Of a stretch of DNA of 64,000 bases, positions 1 to 6,804 are shown one piece after another. The stretch lies in assembly GCA_012515235.1 (NCBI GenBank), contig JAAYYU010000223.1, positions 1 through 64,000 of the forward strand. The letters run 5' to 3'. Under the pieces are notes generated by a model, which was not told the origin of the DNA, did not search any database, and saw only the letters and a list, made by a program, of their open reading frames with translations. The number at the start of each line of letters is the position of its first letter. Positions within the stretch are counted from its first letter, which is position 1. The position numbers and the translations under genes are program-made. This stretch comes from Candidatus Anammoximicrobium sp. (GTDB lineage Bacteria > Planctomycetota > Planctomycetia > Pirellulales > Pirellulaceae).

Positions 1-397
1 CGTACACGTCCTTGCCCGCCTGACAAGCGTGGATCGTACACAGCACATGCCAGTGCACGTTGGTGGCGATCAGCACCGCATCGACGTCCTTGTTGGCGAG
101 CAGTTGCCGATAGTCGTGATAAGCCCGCACCCGCTCGCCTCCGGCCAATTCGCGGACCTCCGCCAGGCGTTTGGAATTCACGTCGCAGACGGCGACCACC
201 CGCGAGCCCGGCGCACTGAAGCAAGGCAGCAGCTCGCGGCAGCGGTGTCCGCAGCCGATGATGCCCAGGTTGATCGTCTCGTTCGGGCCGGGCGCGGCCG
301 AAGCGCCGGCCGCAAACAGGCCGGCGCCGGCCCAAGTCGATGCCGCGGCACTGGTGGTCAGGCTCAGAAACTTGCGTCGGGTCGTAGGCGTTCGCAT
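1..397 (-). CDS. Gfo/Idh/MocA family oxidoreductase, exported (partial, runs off window start)
   Basis: Reading the minus strand from the ATG at 397 gives about 132 codons with no stop before the window edge, so only the N-terminal part is present. The protein opens with a twin-arginine signal (TRRKFLSL near residues 6-13) followed by an Ala-rich hydrophobic stretch. A Rossmann nucleotide-binding start follows (NLGIIGCG near residue 43) and then VVAVCDVN, the usual Gfo/Idh/MocA pattern. The family is NAD(P)-dependent sugar or inositol dehydrogenases; Tat-exported versions are abundant in Planctomycetota and their substrates are mostly unknown. It is one of four such genes here. The upstream neighbour on the other strand is an unrelated remnant region. 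Substrate cannot be inferred. Confidence 0.85.
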   Translation of the reverse strand, partial: MRTPTTRRKFLSLTTSAAASTWAGAGLFAAGASAAPGPNETINLGIIGCGHRCRELLPCFSAPGSRVVAVCDVNSKRLAEVRELAGGERVRAYHDYRQLLANKDVDAVLIATNVHWHVLCTIHACQAGKDVY

Positions 398-995
398 CGG
401 ATTCGCTCCAGGTATTTCGCAGACGGGCACTTAGTCGTAGAACGGATTTCAATCCATTCAGTCGGAAGCGGAATGAATTCCGCTCTACGACGGCCTTCTT
501 TTTTTCAGCGGCGGATCGCACACTTGCTTCCGCAGCGGGGCGGCGTTATCGTGCGTTGCGTCGCTGCTTGTTCCCAGCATAGCAGCCCCGACTGGCCACG
601 AAAACGTGCCCGCCCTGATTCGTCTTCCCCCTTCGCAGTGATCCTGGACGGCTGGGGAATCCACTGGAGCCCTGGGGCGGGCTGGGTCTGGAGCCTTTCC
701 GCCGGGCCGTGCGTGGTGATTCGGCGACGACGGGGCGTCATCAGGATCGGGACGGACGATGCCCAGCGGTTGGCGGAGTTCCTGAAAACCAAGATCGAAC
801 GCTGATCCGACAACACGAGGATCGTCATCCTTGTCGAGGGCAACCTGCGGGACCAGGGCTTGGAGGTATTTGTCAACGCCTGCAACGCCAGGCCCAAGAG
901 CGGTCGCGGGTAAAGCACCCCGTTTCTGAACCTTCCGCGCGTTGTCGTGTCCTTGCCGGAGTGCCACTGCGTTCAAACCAGGAAGGAGGTGCCCC
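398..995. other. Gene-poor stretch with ORF remnants
   Basis: No complete gene is convincing here. A plus-strand reading ending at 805 has a protein-like tail from about 640: DGWGIHWSP, then CVVIRRRRGVIRIGTDD, then AEFLKTKIER. This resembles the last strands and helix of a small PH-like domain, with no credible start or N-terminal part. After its stop the same frame continues from 812 to 913 (NTRIVILVEGNLRDQG) to another stop. These may be decayed gene ends or chance open frames. The promoter of the minus-strand dehydrogenase gene starting at 397 should also lie here. Confidence 0.35.
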
Positions 996-1203
996 ATGCG
1001 ACACAACCACGACGACGAGCCGTTTTTTCGAGAGCATGAGCAAGCGGCGACAAGGCTTCCCGTCTGAAACCAACGTCAAACGGGGCGTGCAGATCGTCCA
1101 CGGCGACAAACGGCTGGAGGAGAAGTTGGGCCGCAATGACCCCTGCCCGTGCGGCAGCGGAAAACGGTTCAAGCGGTGCTGCCTGCAGCGGGGCCGGTTT
1201 TGA
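996..1203 (+). CDS. SEC-C motif small protein, coding interrupted by a +1 frameshift
   Basis: The ATG at 996 has an excellent ribosome-binding site (GGAAGGAGGT at 981-990). Its frame encodes a short acidic, His-containing segment (MRHNHDDEPFFREHEQAATR) and stops at TGA 1065-1067. The frame one base further on, open to 1203, encodes ETNVKRGVQIVHGDK and a complete SEC-C zinc motif, NDPCPCGSGKRFKRCC. Skipping the T at 1065 joins both parts into one coherent 68-residue protein. The downstream frame also has its own ATG at 1036 (55 residues), but without a comparable ribosome-binding site. SEC-C motifs bind zinc and mediate protein contacts, as at the SecA C-terminus. The break could be a sequencing error in the CCC run at 1059-1061, a mutation, or programmed slippage. 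SEC-C identity is firm; the full-length form is inferred. Confidence 0.6.
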
Positions 1204-1246
1204 CGGATCGCTGCGAAGCCATTACTTTTAGAGACAAGTAGGGCAC

Positions 1247-1277
1247 GACCGCCCGACCCAAACGGGGCCGGGCGGTC
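1247..1277 (+). terminator. Hairpin, probable terminator of the SEC-C gene
   Basis: A 9-bp perfect inverted repeat (GACCGCCCG at 1247-1255, CGGGCGGTC at 1269-1277) encloses a 13-nt loop and is followed by TTCC. It begins 43 bp after the SEC-C stop and ends 39 bp before the next gene, so it could stop transcription from upstream or act in the leader of the nucleotidyltransferase operon. There is no long T-run, so strength as an intrinsic terminator is uncertain. Confidence 0.5.
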
Positions 1278-1316
1278 TTCCATCACGCACCCCACTTCAA
1301 CGAGGCAGATGCCGCT

Positions 1317-2267
1317 GTGTCGGAGCCAGTCCACAACAGCCCGAACTTGATCTACTCGGCGGGGATGCAGGTGGTCACGAGGAAGCCTGTCCAAGGCTCC
1401 AACGGGCAGGTCGTGCATCCAGCGGGCGCCGTCGGCGTGATCGTGAAATCTCCCCAGGATCGCAGCCACGCCTACCGAGTGCGGTTCACGGACGGTTTCG
1501 AGGCGGCCCTGCACCACGACCACGTGGCGCTCCTGGCCGAGTACAAGCAGGGCAACATCAACGACGCCGAACAGGTGTTGGCACAGGACGGGCTGTTTGA
1601 TCGGGTGATCTTTCGTTGCGTCATTGGCTCACGGGCTTACGGTCTGGACGACGAGAACTCCGACACCGACCGCCGTGGCATCTACCTTCCGCCCGCGGAC
1701 CTTCAGTGGTCGCTGTTTGGTGTCCCCGAACAACTGGAGAATGAAGAAACGCAGGAAGCCTACTGGGAACTCCGGAAGTTCCTCGTGCTGGCCCTCAAGG
1801 CCAACCCGAACGTGCTGGAATGCCTGTACACGCCGTTGGTCGAGACGAAGACGCCGCTGGCCGACGAATTGCTCCAGCTGCGAGCCATTTTCCTGTCCCG
1901 CCTCGTGTACCAGACGTACAACGGCTACGCCATGTCGCAGTTCAAGAAAATGCAGACCGACATTCGCAACCAGGGCCAAGTAAAGTGGAAGCACGTCATG
2001 CACCTGATCCGGCTGCTCCTGTCCGGGATCACCGTCTTGCGTGAGGGATTCGTTCCCGTTCAAGTGGGCGATCAGCGGGAAACGCTGCTGCGGATCAAAG
2101 CGGGCGAAATGCCGTGGAACGAAGTCGAAGCGTGGCGGCGAGATTTGCACAAGCAGTTCGACCGGGCCTTCGAGAGGACCGTGTTGCCCGAAAAGCCTGA
2201 CTATCACCGTGCCAACGGCTACCTCGTCAAGGCACGCCGATTGGCCATGTCGGAGGAGTTGCCATGA
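1317..2267 (+). CDS. MNT/COG3541-type nucleotidyltransferase with N-terminal DUF4314-like domain
   Basis: A 316-residue protein in two parts. Residues about 17-80 form a small beta-rich domain resembling DUF4314 (VVHPAGAVGVIVKS, then YRVRF). Residues 90-316 form a DNA-polymerase-beta-like nucleotidyltransferase: GSRAYGL at 104-110 and SDTDRRG at 115-121 supply the Gly-Ser signature and the Asp-x-Asp metal ligands. The helical remainder matches the predicted nucleotidyltransferase group COG3541 (YcgL-like). The nucleotide and acceptor are unknown; position beside RtcB suggests an RNA end. Start is the GTG at 1317, preceded by GAGG 11 nt upstream; an ATG at 1365, where the DUF4314-like domain begins, is an alternative. 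Its stop overlaps the next start by four bases (ATGA), implying translational coupling. Confidence 0.8.
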   Translation: MSEPVHNSPNLIYSAGMQVVTRKPVQGSNGQVVHPAGAVGVIVKSPQDRSHAYRVRFTDGFEAALHHDHVALLAEYKQGNINDAEQVLAQDGLFDRVIFRCVIGSRAYGLDDENSDTDRRGIYLPPADLQWSLFGVPEQLENEETQEAYWELRKFLVLALKANPNVLECLYTPLVETKTPLADELLQLRAIFLSRLVYQTYNGYAMSQFKKMQTDIRNQGQVKWKHVMHLIRLLLSGITVLREGFVPVQVGDQRETLLRIKAGEMPWNEVEAWRRDLHKQFDRAFERTVLPEKPDYHRANGYLVKARRLAMSEELP

Positions 2268-3034
2268 GGGCGAACGAACAGCTGCGGCGGCAAGTCGAAT
2301 CCCATCCGTATCCGCTCGTGTTTGCCACGATCAGCGGGGCGCACCTGTACGGCTTCCCTTCCCCTGATTCGGACTTCGACCTGCGTGGCGTTCACCTGCT
2401 TCCGCTGGAAGATGTGGTCGGTCTGAAGGCCGGTCGGGAGACCGTCGAAAAATCGGGCGTTGAGGACGGGATCGAGATCGACCTCGTGACGCACGACGCC
2501 AAGAAGTTCTTCGGCCTGATTTTGAAGAAGAACGGATACGTGTTGGAGCAGGTCTTCTCGCCCCTTGTCGTCCACACGACGCCCGAACACGAGGAGCTCA
2601 AGCAGATCGCCATCACCTGTATCACCCGGCACCATGCACATCATTATCTTGGCTTCGCCGCTACGCAGTGGAAACTGTTTCAGAAGGATCGCCCACCACG
2701 GGTCAAACCCCTGCTGTACGTGTACCGCGTTCTGCTGACCGGCATTCACTTGATGAAGACCGGCGCGATCGAAGCCAACCTGCGCCACTTGAACGAGTCG
2801 GCCAGACTGCCGTTCCTTGACGACCTGATCGCCCGGAAGTTGGCTGGACCGGAGAAGTCCCACTTGCCAGCAGCCGATCTTGGATTTCACGAGGGCGAAT
2901 ACCAGCGACTCGCGGCAGAATTGGAGGCGGCAGCCGGAAACTCTCATCTTCCAGAAAGTCCGAGCGGGAAGGATGCGCTGCACGATCTTCTCGTGCGTCT
3001 CCGTCTGCCGCAACGTCGAGCACGTTTGCCGTAG
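2264..3034 (+). CDS. Second MNT/COG3541-type nucleotidyltransferase
   Basis: A 256-residue protein with the same nucleotidyltransferase core as the upstream gene but lacking the N-terminal beta domain. The signature SGAHLYGFPSPDSDFDLRG lies at about residues 24-42: the Ser-Gly-x-x-x-Tyr-Gly loop followed by the Asp-x-Asp pair. A basic, alpha-helical C-terminal part follows. The start ATG overlaps the previous stop, and rtcB begins 63 bp downstream, so the three genes look like one transcription unit. The two enzymes are paralogous in architecture but strongly diverged, so they may modify different ends or form a pair. Family assignment is firm; substrate is not known. Confidence 0.8.
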   Translation: MRANEQLRRQVESHPYPLVFATISGAHLYGFPSPDSDFDLRGVHLLPLEDVVGLKAGRETVEKSGVEDGIEIDLVTHDAKKFFGLILKKNGYVLEQVFSPLVVHTTPEHEELKQIAITCITRHHAHHYLGFAATQWKLFQKDRPPRVKPLLYVYRVLLTGIHLMKTGAIEANLRHLNESARLPFLDDLIARKLAGPEKSHLPAADLGFHEGEYQRLAAELEAAAGNSHLPESPSGKDALHDLLVRLRLPQRRARLP

Positions 3035-3097
3035 TGCGTTCTGACAAGATCGGGCCGTTACCGCCCAGGCCAAGGTCAACGTCACAGGGACTATCAG

Positions 3098-4486
3098 ATG
3101 AACAGTCGCCAACTTCAGAAACTCGGCGTCCCCGAGGATTGCGTCAAGAGCGCCATTGGGGCGATCCAGTCCGCCATGAAGGCTGGGGACAAAAAAGGCA
3201 AGCAGATCAAGCAGGCCATCAAGGACGTTGTGGAGCGGCCCGAGGACTTCGTCGGCGACGAGCACTTCGGCCCGTTTGCCCAAGCCGTGATCGCGGACCG
3301 GCAATTCGTGCGGCCCGAGCCGATCTCCTATCGCACCTGGGGCACCGAAATCGACGAGGCGGCCCATGCTCAGATGCGGCAGGCGTGCAGCGTGCCCATG
3401 GCCGCTGGTGCCGCGCTGATGCCCGATGCCCACGTCGGCTACGGACTGCCGATCGGCGGCGTGCTGGCCTTGGAGGGGGCCGTCATCCCGTATGCCGTGG
3501 GCGTGGACATCGCCTGCCGGATGAAACTGTCGGTCCTCGACCTGCCGCCCTCGGCTCTGGACGACCGCTTCAACCTCTTCCAAGAAGCGTTGGAAAGCGG
3601 GACCCGGTTTGGCGTCGGCGCCACCCACGAGACGCCGCAGGACCATCCGGTGATGGACCAGGACTGGTCGATCACCAGGATCACCAGGGAAAAGAAAGAT
3701 TTGGCCCGGTCGCAACTGGGAACATCCGGTTCCGGGAATCATTTCGTCGAGTTTGGGCTGCTTGACCTGCCGGAACGCCGCGACGAATGGGACCTCGACG
3801 CGGGCCGGTACATCGCCCTTATGAGCCACAGCGGCAGTCGCGGTCCCGGGGCGGCGGTGTGCCACACGTACAGCGCCGTCGCCCGAAGCCAACTCCCGTC
3901 CAAGTACAAGGATCTGGCTTACCTTTCCTGGCTGCCGCTGGACAGCGAAGCGGGACAGGAATACTGGGCTGCCATGAACTTGATGGGCGACTATGCCGCC
4001 GCCAACCACGACGTGATCCACCGGCTGGTTTCCAAGCTGCTCGGCGCCCAGATCCTTGCCGGCGTCGAAAACCATCACAATTTTGCCTGGAAAGAAGTTT
4101 ACGACGGGCGGGAACGGATTGTCCATCGCAAGGGCGCCACCCCCGTAGGCGCCGGCGTGCTGGGCGTCATCCCCGGTTCGATGGCGTCCCCGGCCTTCGT
4201 CGTTCGCGGCCGGGGGAACGCTGACAGCTTGAACTCCGCTTCGCATGGAGCTGGCCGCAGGATGTCCAGGAAGAAGGCCAAGGACACGTACAACTGGAAG
4301 GCCGTCCGGAAGGATCTGGAAAGGAAAGGCGTGCGAGTGCTGTCTGCCGGAGCGGACGAAGTCCCCGGCGTCTACAAGGACATCCAGGATGTGATGCACG
4401 CACAGGCTGACCTCGTGGAAATCATCGCCCGGTTCGATCCCAAGATCGTGAAGATGTGCGACGACGGCAGCGAAGCAGAGGATTGA
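3098..4486 (+). CDS. rtcB: RNA-splicing ligase RtcB
   Basis: A 462-residue RtcB ligase, which joins RNA 2',3'-cyclic-phosphate or 3'-phosphate ends to 5'-OH ends using GTP and Mn2+. All hallmark motifs are present: PDAHVGYGLPIGGV (109-122), GVDIACRM (135-142), GSGNHFVEF (211-219), SHSGSRGPG (243-251), ENHHNFAWKE (324-333), RKGATPVGAG (344-353) and SHGAGRRMSR (382-391). By family comparison His383 in the last motif should be the guanylylated residue. Length is normal. It is the last gene of the unit with two nucleotidyltransferases. No archease, rtcA or sigma-54-type regulator (rtcR) is visible, so this differs from the classical enterobacterial rtc operon. Function is confident; physiological RNA target is unknown. 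Confidence 0.95.
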   Translation: MNSRQLQKLGVPEDCVKSAIGAIQSAMKAGDKKGKQIKQAIKDVVERPEDFVGDEHFGPFAQAVIADRQFVRPEPISYRTWGTEIDEAAHAQMRQACSVPMAAGAALMPDAHVGYGLPIGGVLALEGAVIPYAVGVDIACRMKLSVLDLPPSALDDRFNLFQEALESGTRFGVGATHETPQDHPVMDQDWSITRITREKKDLARSQLGTSGSGNHFVEFGLLDLPERRDEWDLDAGRYIALMSHSGSRGPGAAVCHTYSAVARSQLPSKYKDLAYLSWLPLDSEAGQEYWAAMNLMGDYAAANHDVIHRLVSKLLGAQILAGVENHHNFAWKEVYDGRERIVHRKGATPVGAGVLGVIPGSMASPAFVVRGRGNADSLNSASHGAGRRMSRKKAKDTYNWKAVRKDLERKGVRVLSAGADEVPGVYKDIQDVMHAQADLVEIIARFDPKIVKMCDDGSEAED

Positions 4487-4660
4487 AGGGCAATCCGGCG
4501 GTGCGAGCGAAGCGGGAGCAAGCAGCAGCGTGCGGTTGCCGTATTTTTCTCCCAGCGCCGCTCGGCTGCCAGATTCAGGAGCCCTGCAACCCGTCCCCCG
4601 TCGATTCTTCGTCGGCCCCTCGGATCGATCCGCAGGATGACGTTCCGTGCCTGACGGGGC

Positions 4661-6580
4661 TCAGCGTGCGGGCTTCGAATCTCCGCGCCAGGGCGCGGCG
4701 TAGGTCGGGCGGTGGACAAAACGGTTCATGCCGAGATCCAGTCTGCCCCAAGCGCCGGGGCTCAAACGCACCTGCAGACAGGGGCGGTTCACATCGGCCG
4801 CGCGACCCCGGTGGCGAACCGTCGTAAAGCCGTGTTCGCCGAACGCGCCGGCCTGGACGAGCACGTCCCGCGGTTCACTTGGGTGCAGGTTGACCAGCTG
4901 CACGGAGACTCCGTCCGGAGTCACGCGATCCACCAACGCCGCCACGTCGGGCGGCAGTCCCGGACGTTTGCGGAGCGGATCGAAATAGAACAGCCGGCAG
5001 TGCAGCAGGCCGCCGTGGTAGACGTGATTCGGGGCGCCCAGCATCAATTGAACGAGCCCTTCCAGCACGACCGGATTGCGCTGCTGCCAATGATGCACGT
5101 CCTGCTCGGCCGGATCGCTCGTGTCGTTGCGGATCACGCGCAGCCGATTCAGGCTCTCCGCGTACGTAGCCCGCAGAATCTGCTCGGGATACTCCGGATT
5201 GCGGCCTTCGATAAAGCCCAGCCACGCCAGGGCGTGCTCCCAGTCGCCTTTGCCTTTCTTGTAGCTGAGCGTTTCCTGCGGAGCGCCTTCCGTCAGCGTT
5301 TGAATCCGGCAACGGTCCTGGGGATCCTGAGAGATGTGCCACAAGTAGACGACATGCGCGGCGCTGATCGGCCGGTAGTCGTACCAACCCTTCTCGCCGT
5401 GCCGATGTGGGACGACTGCCCGGCCGCTTTCCGTGCTCCTGTTCCGCTCCGCTAACTGCAGCACCGAGCGCGGCAGTTCCAGGTACTTCGAGTCGCCGCT
5501 GACCAGGTAGGCGTTGCTGCCGCCGATCAGCGTCGATTCGACCTGGTTGAACAGTCCGTGGGGCCAGCGCCAGCCGTAGTACCCGCCCCACCACTTGCCG
5601 CCCATGCGCTCGCCGATCTTGCCGCTCGGACCCACGTTATCCGGCAAGATGCCGCCGTTGGCCCGCATGCGTTCCGTCCAGGCCGCCACGTACTCCTCGA
5701 TCCACTGCCGATACTTCAAGTCGCCGCTGTACATGAAGGCGTTCAAGACCAGGCTGGTCGCGGTCAGATTCAGCGGCACGTCGCCGCGCATCATCCGCTC
5801 GTTCATCGCCTGCAGGATGAACGGAAAGCGGGCGTCGTCGATCCAAGCGTCGCTGGAGGTGACGTTGGGAATATCGCTGTACGGCAGCGGGTAATCGGCC
5901 AGGACCGGGCGGTGCGTGACCCAGTCTTCGGCCGTATTGACAAACCGCGGCCCGCGACTGCCGGTGATTGGCGAGCGGATCAGCTTTCGCTCGGCATCGT
6001 AATTCGCCGCAGCCGGATCTGCGCCCGTGTACAGGCCCGCGAACCGCAACGACCGCTCGCGAAACTTCGCGTCGGCCGGGTCCGCCAGGCCGAAGAAGTA
6101 GAAATTGGTGTAGGCTTCGCCGTGGTGCATCCAGTCGTAGTAGGCGTCGAACTCGCGGTGGATTTGCCCGTACTGCGTGAACTGCCTGGTCACCGCGTCC
6201 CACAGTCGCCGCGACAGGGCGTTGATTTCCTGCGGGCCGCCCAGGGCGTAGTACAGCGGGAAATTGTAGAAGCTCTCGTACCCGTCGTCCGAGCCGTCCA
6301 TGCCGGGCCACTGCTCGCGCCAGATCAGCGTCCCGTCCTCCCGCGTGTACCGGCGGACGAACTCCAAGGCCGCCGGATACAGTTGGTCCAGCAACTGACG
6401 TTCCCGCAGCGCCCACTCCGGCGGCGCAGCCGACTCGGCGATTTCAATCGTCACCCAGTCCGCGTTTCCCGTCAGCGGCTCGGCGGCCTGGCTGTCCGCG
6501 CTGGGGCGTCCCAGGACAGCCGCTCCCCCAAGACAACAGACCATCAGCAGCTGAAGTGAATGCTCGATCGCATTGGCCAT
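4661..6580 (-). CDS. Exported helical-toroid (six-hairpin glycosidase-like) protein of unknown function
   Basis: A 639-residue protein with an N-terminal signal peptide (about residues 1-33, ending near SQAAEP). The start ATG at 6580 is supported by GGGAGGA eight bases upstream. The body is rich in Trp, Tyr and repeated helix-loop segments, for example YYDWMHHGEAYTNFYFFGL, WWGGYYGWRWPHGLFNQ and HVVYLWHISQDP, a texture typical of alpha/alpha-toroid glycosidases and lyases. The last 90 residues look like a beta-sandwich (VQLVNLHPSEPRDVLVQ). No catalytic residue can be assigned by eye, and it is not matched to a named GH family. It is convergent with rtcB and monocistronic in appearance. A role in extracytoplasmic carbohydrate breakdown is inferred from fold texture and neighbours only. 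Confidence 0.6.
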   Translation of the reverse strand: MANAIEHSLQLLMVCCLGGAAVLGRPSADSQAAEPLTGNADWVTIEIAESAAPPEWALRERQLLDQLYPAALEFVRRYTREDGTLIWREQWPGMDGSDDGYESFYNFPLYYALGGPQEINALSRRLWDAVTRQFTQYGQIHREFDAYYDWMHHGEAYTNFYFFGLADPADAKFRERSLRFAGLYTGADPAAANYDAERKLIRSPITGSRGPRFVNTAEDWVTHRPVLADYPLPYSDIPNVTSSDAWIDDARFPFILQAMNERMMRGDVPLNLTATSLVLNAFMYSGDLKYRQWIEEYVAAWTERMRANGGILPDNVGPSGKIGERMGGKWWGGYYGWRWPHGLFNQVESTLIGGSNAYLVSGDSKYLELPRSVLQLAERNRSTESGRAVVPHRHGEKGWYDYRPISAAHVVYLWHISQDPQDRCRIQTLTEGAPQETLSYKKGKGDWEHALAWLGFIEGRNPEYPEQILRATYAESLNRLRVIRNDTSDPAEQDVHHWQQRNPVVLEGLVQLMLGAPNHVYHGGLLHCRLFYFDPLRKRPGLPPDVAALVDRVTPDGVSVQLVNLHPSEPRDVLVQAGAFGEHGFTTVRHRGRAADVNRPCLQVRLSPGAWGRLDLGMNRFVHRPTYAAPWRGDSKPAR

Positions 6581-6804
6581 GTGTAGGTCCTCCCGTGTCC
6601 GTCATGATAGCCGAGGCGCAGAAAAAAGACATTCGTTTTGGCCAAATCCCGGATCGAATCACAACAAGCCGACCGCGAAATGTTGCATCCAGAGTCGCGT
6701 CAATGCCTTCGAGGCCGCGATGAAAAATGGGCCTGGATTGGGGACAGGCCTTGCCGAAGCTGCCCGTGTTGCGTTCGCATCTTGCCTCGATCCCCACCGG
6801 CCTG

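Noticed and set aside
2219..4399. 726-codon open frame antisense to rtcB
   Set aside because: It overlaps all rtcB catalytic motifs and has no recognisable fold; a GC-skew shadow.
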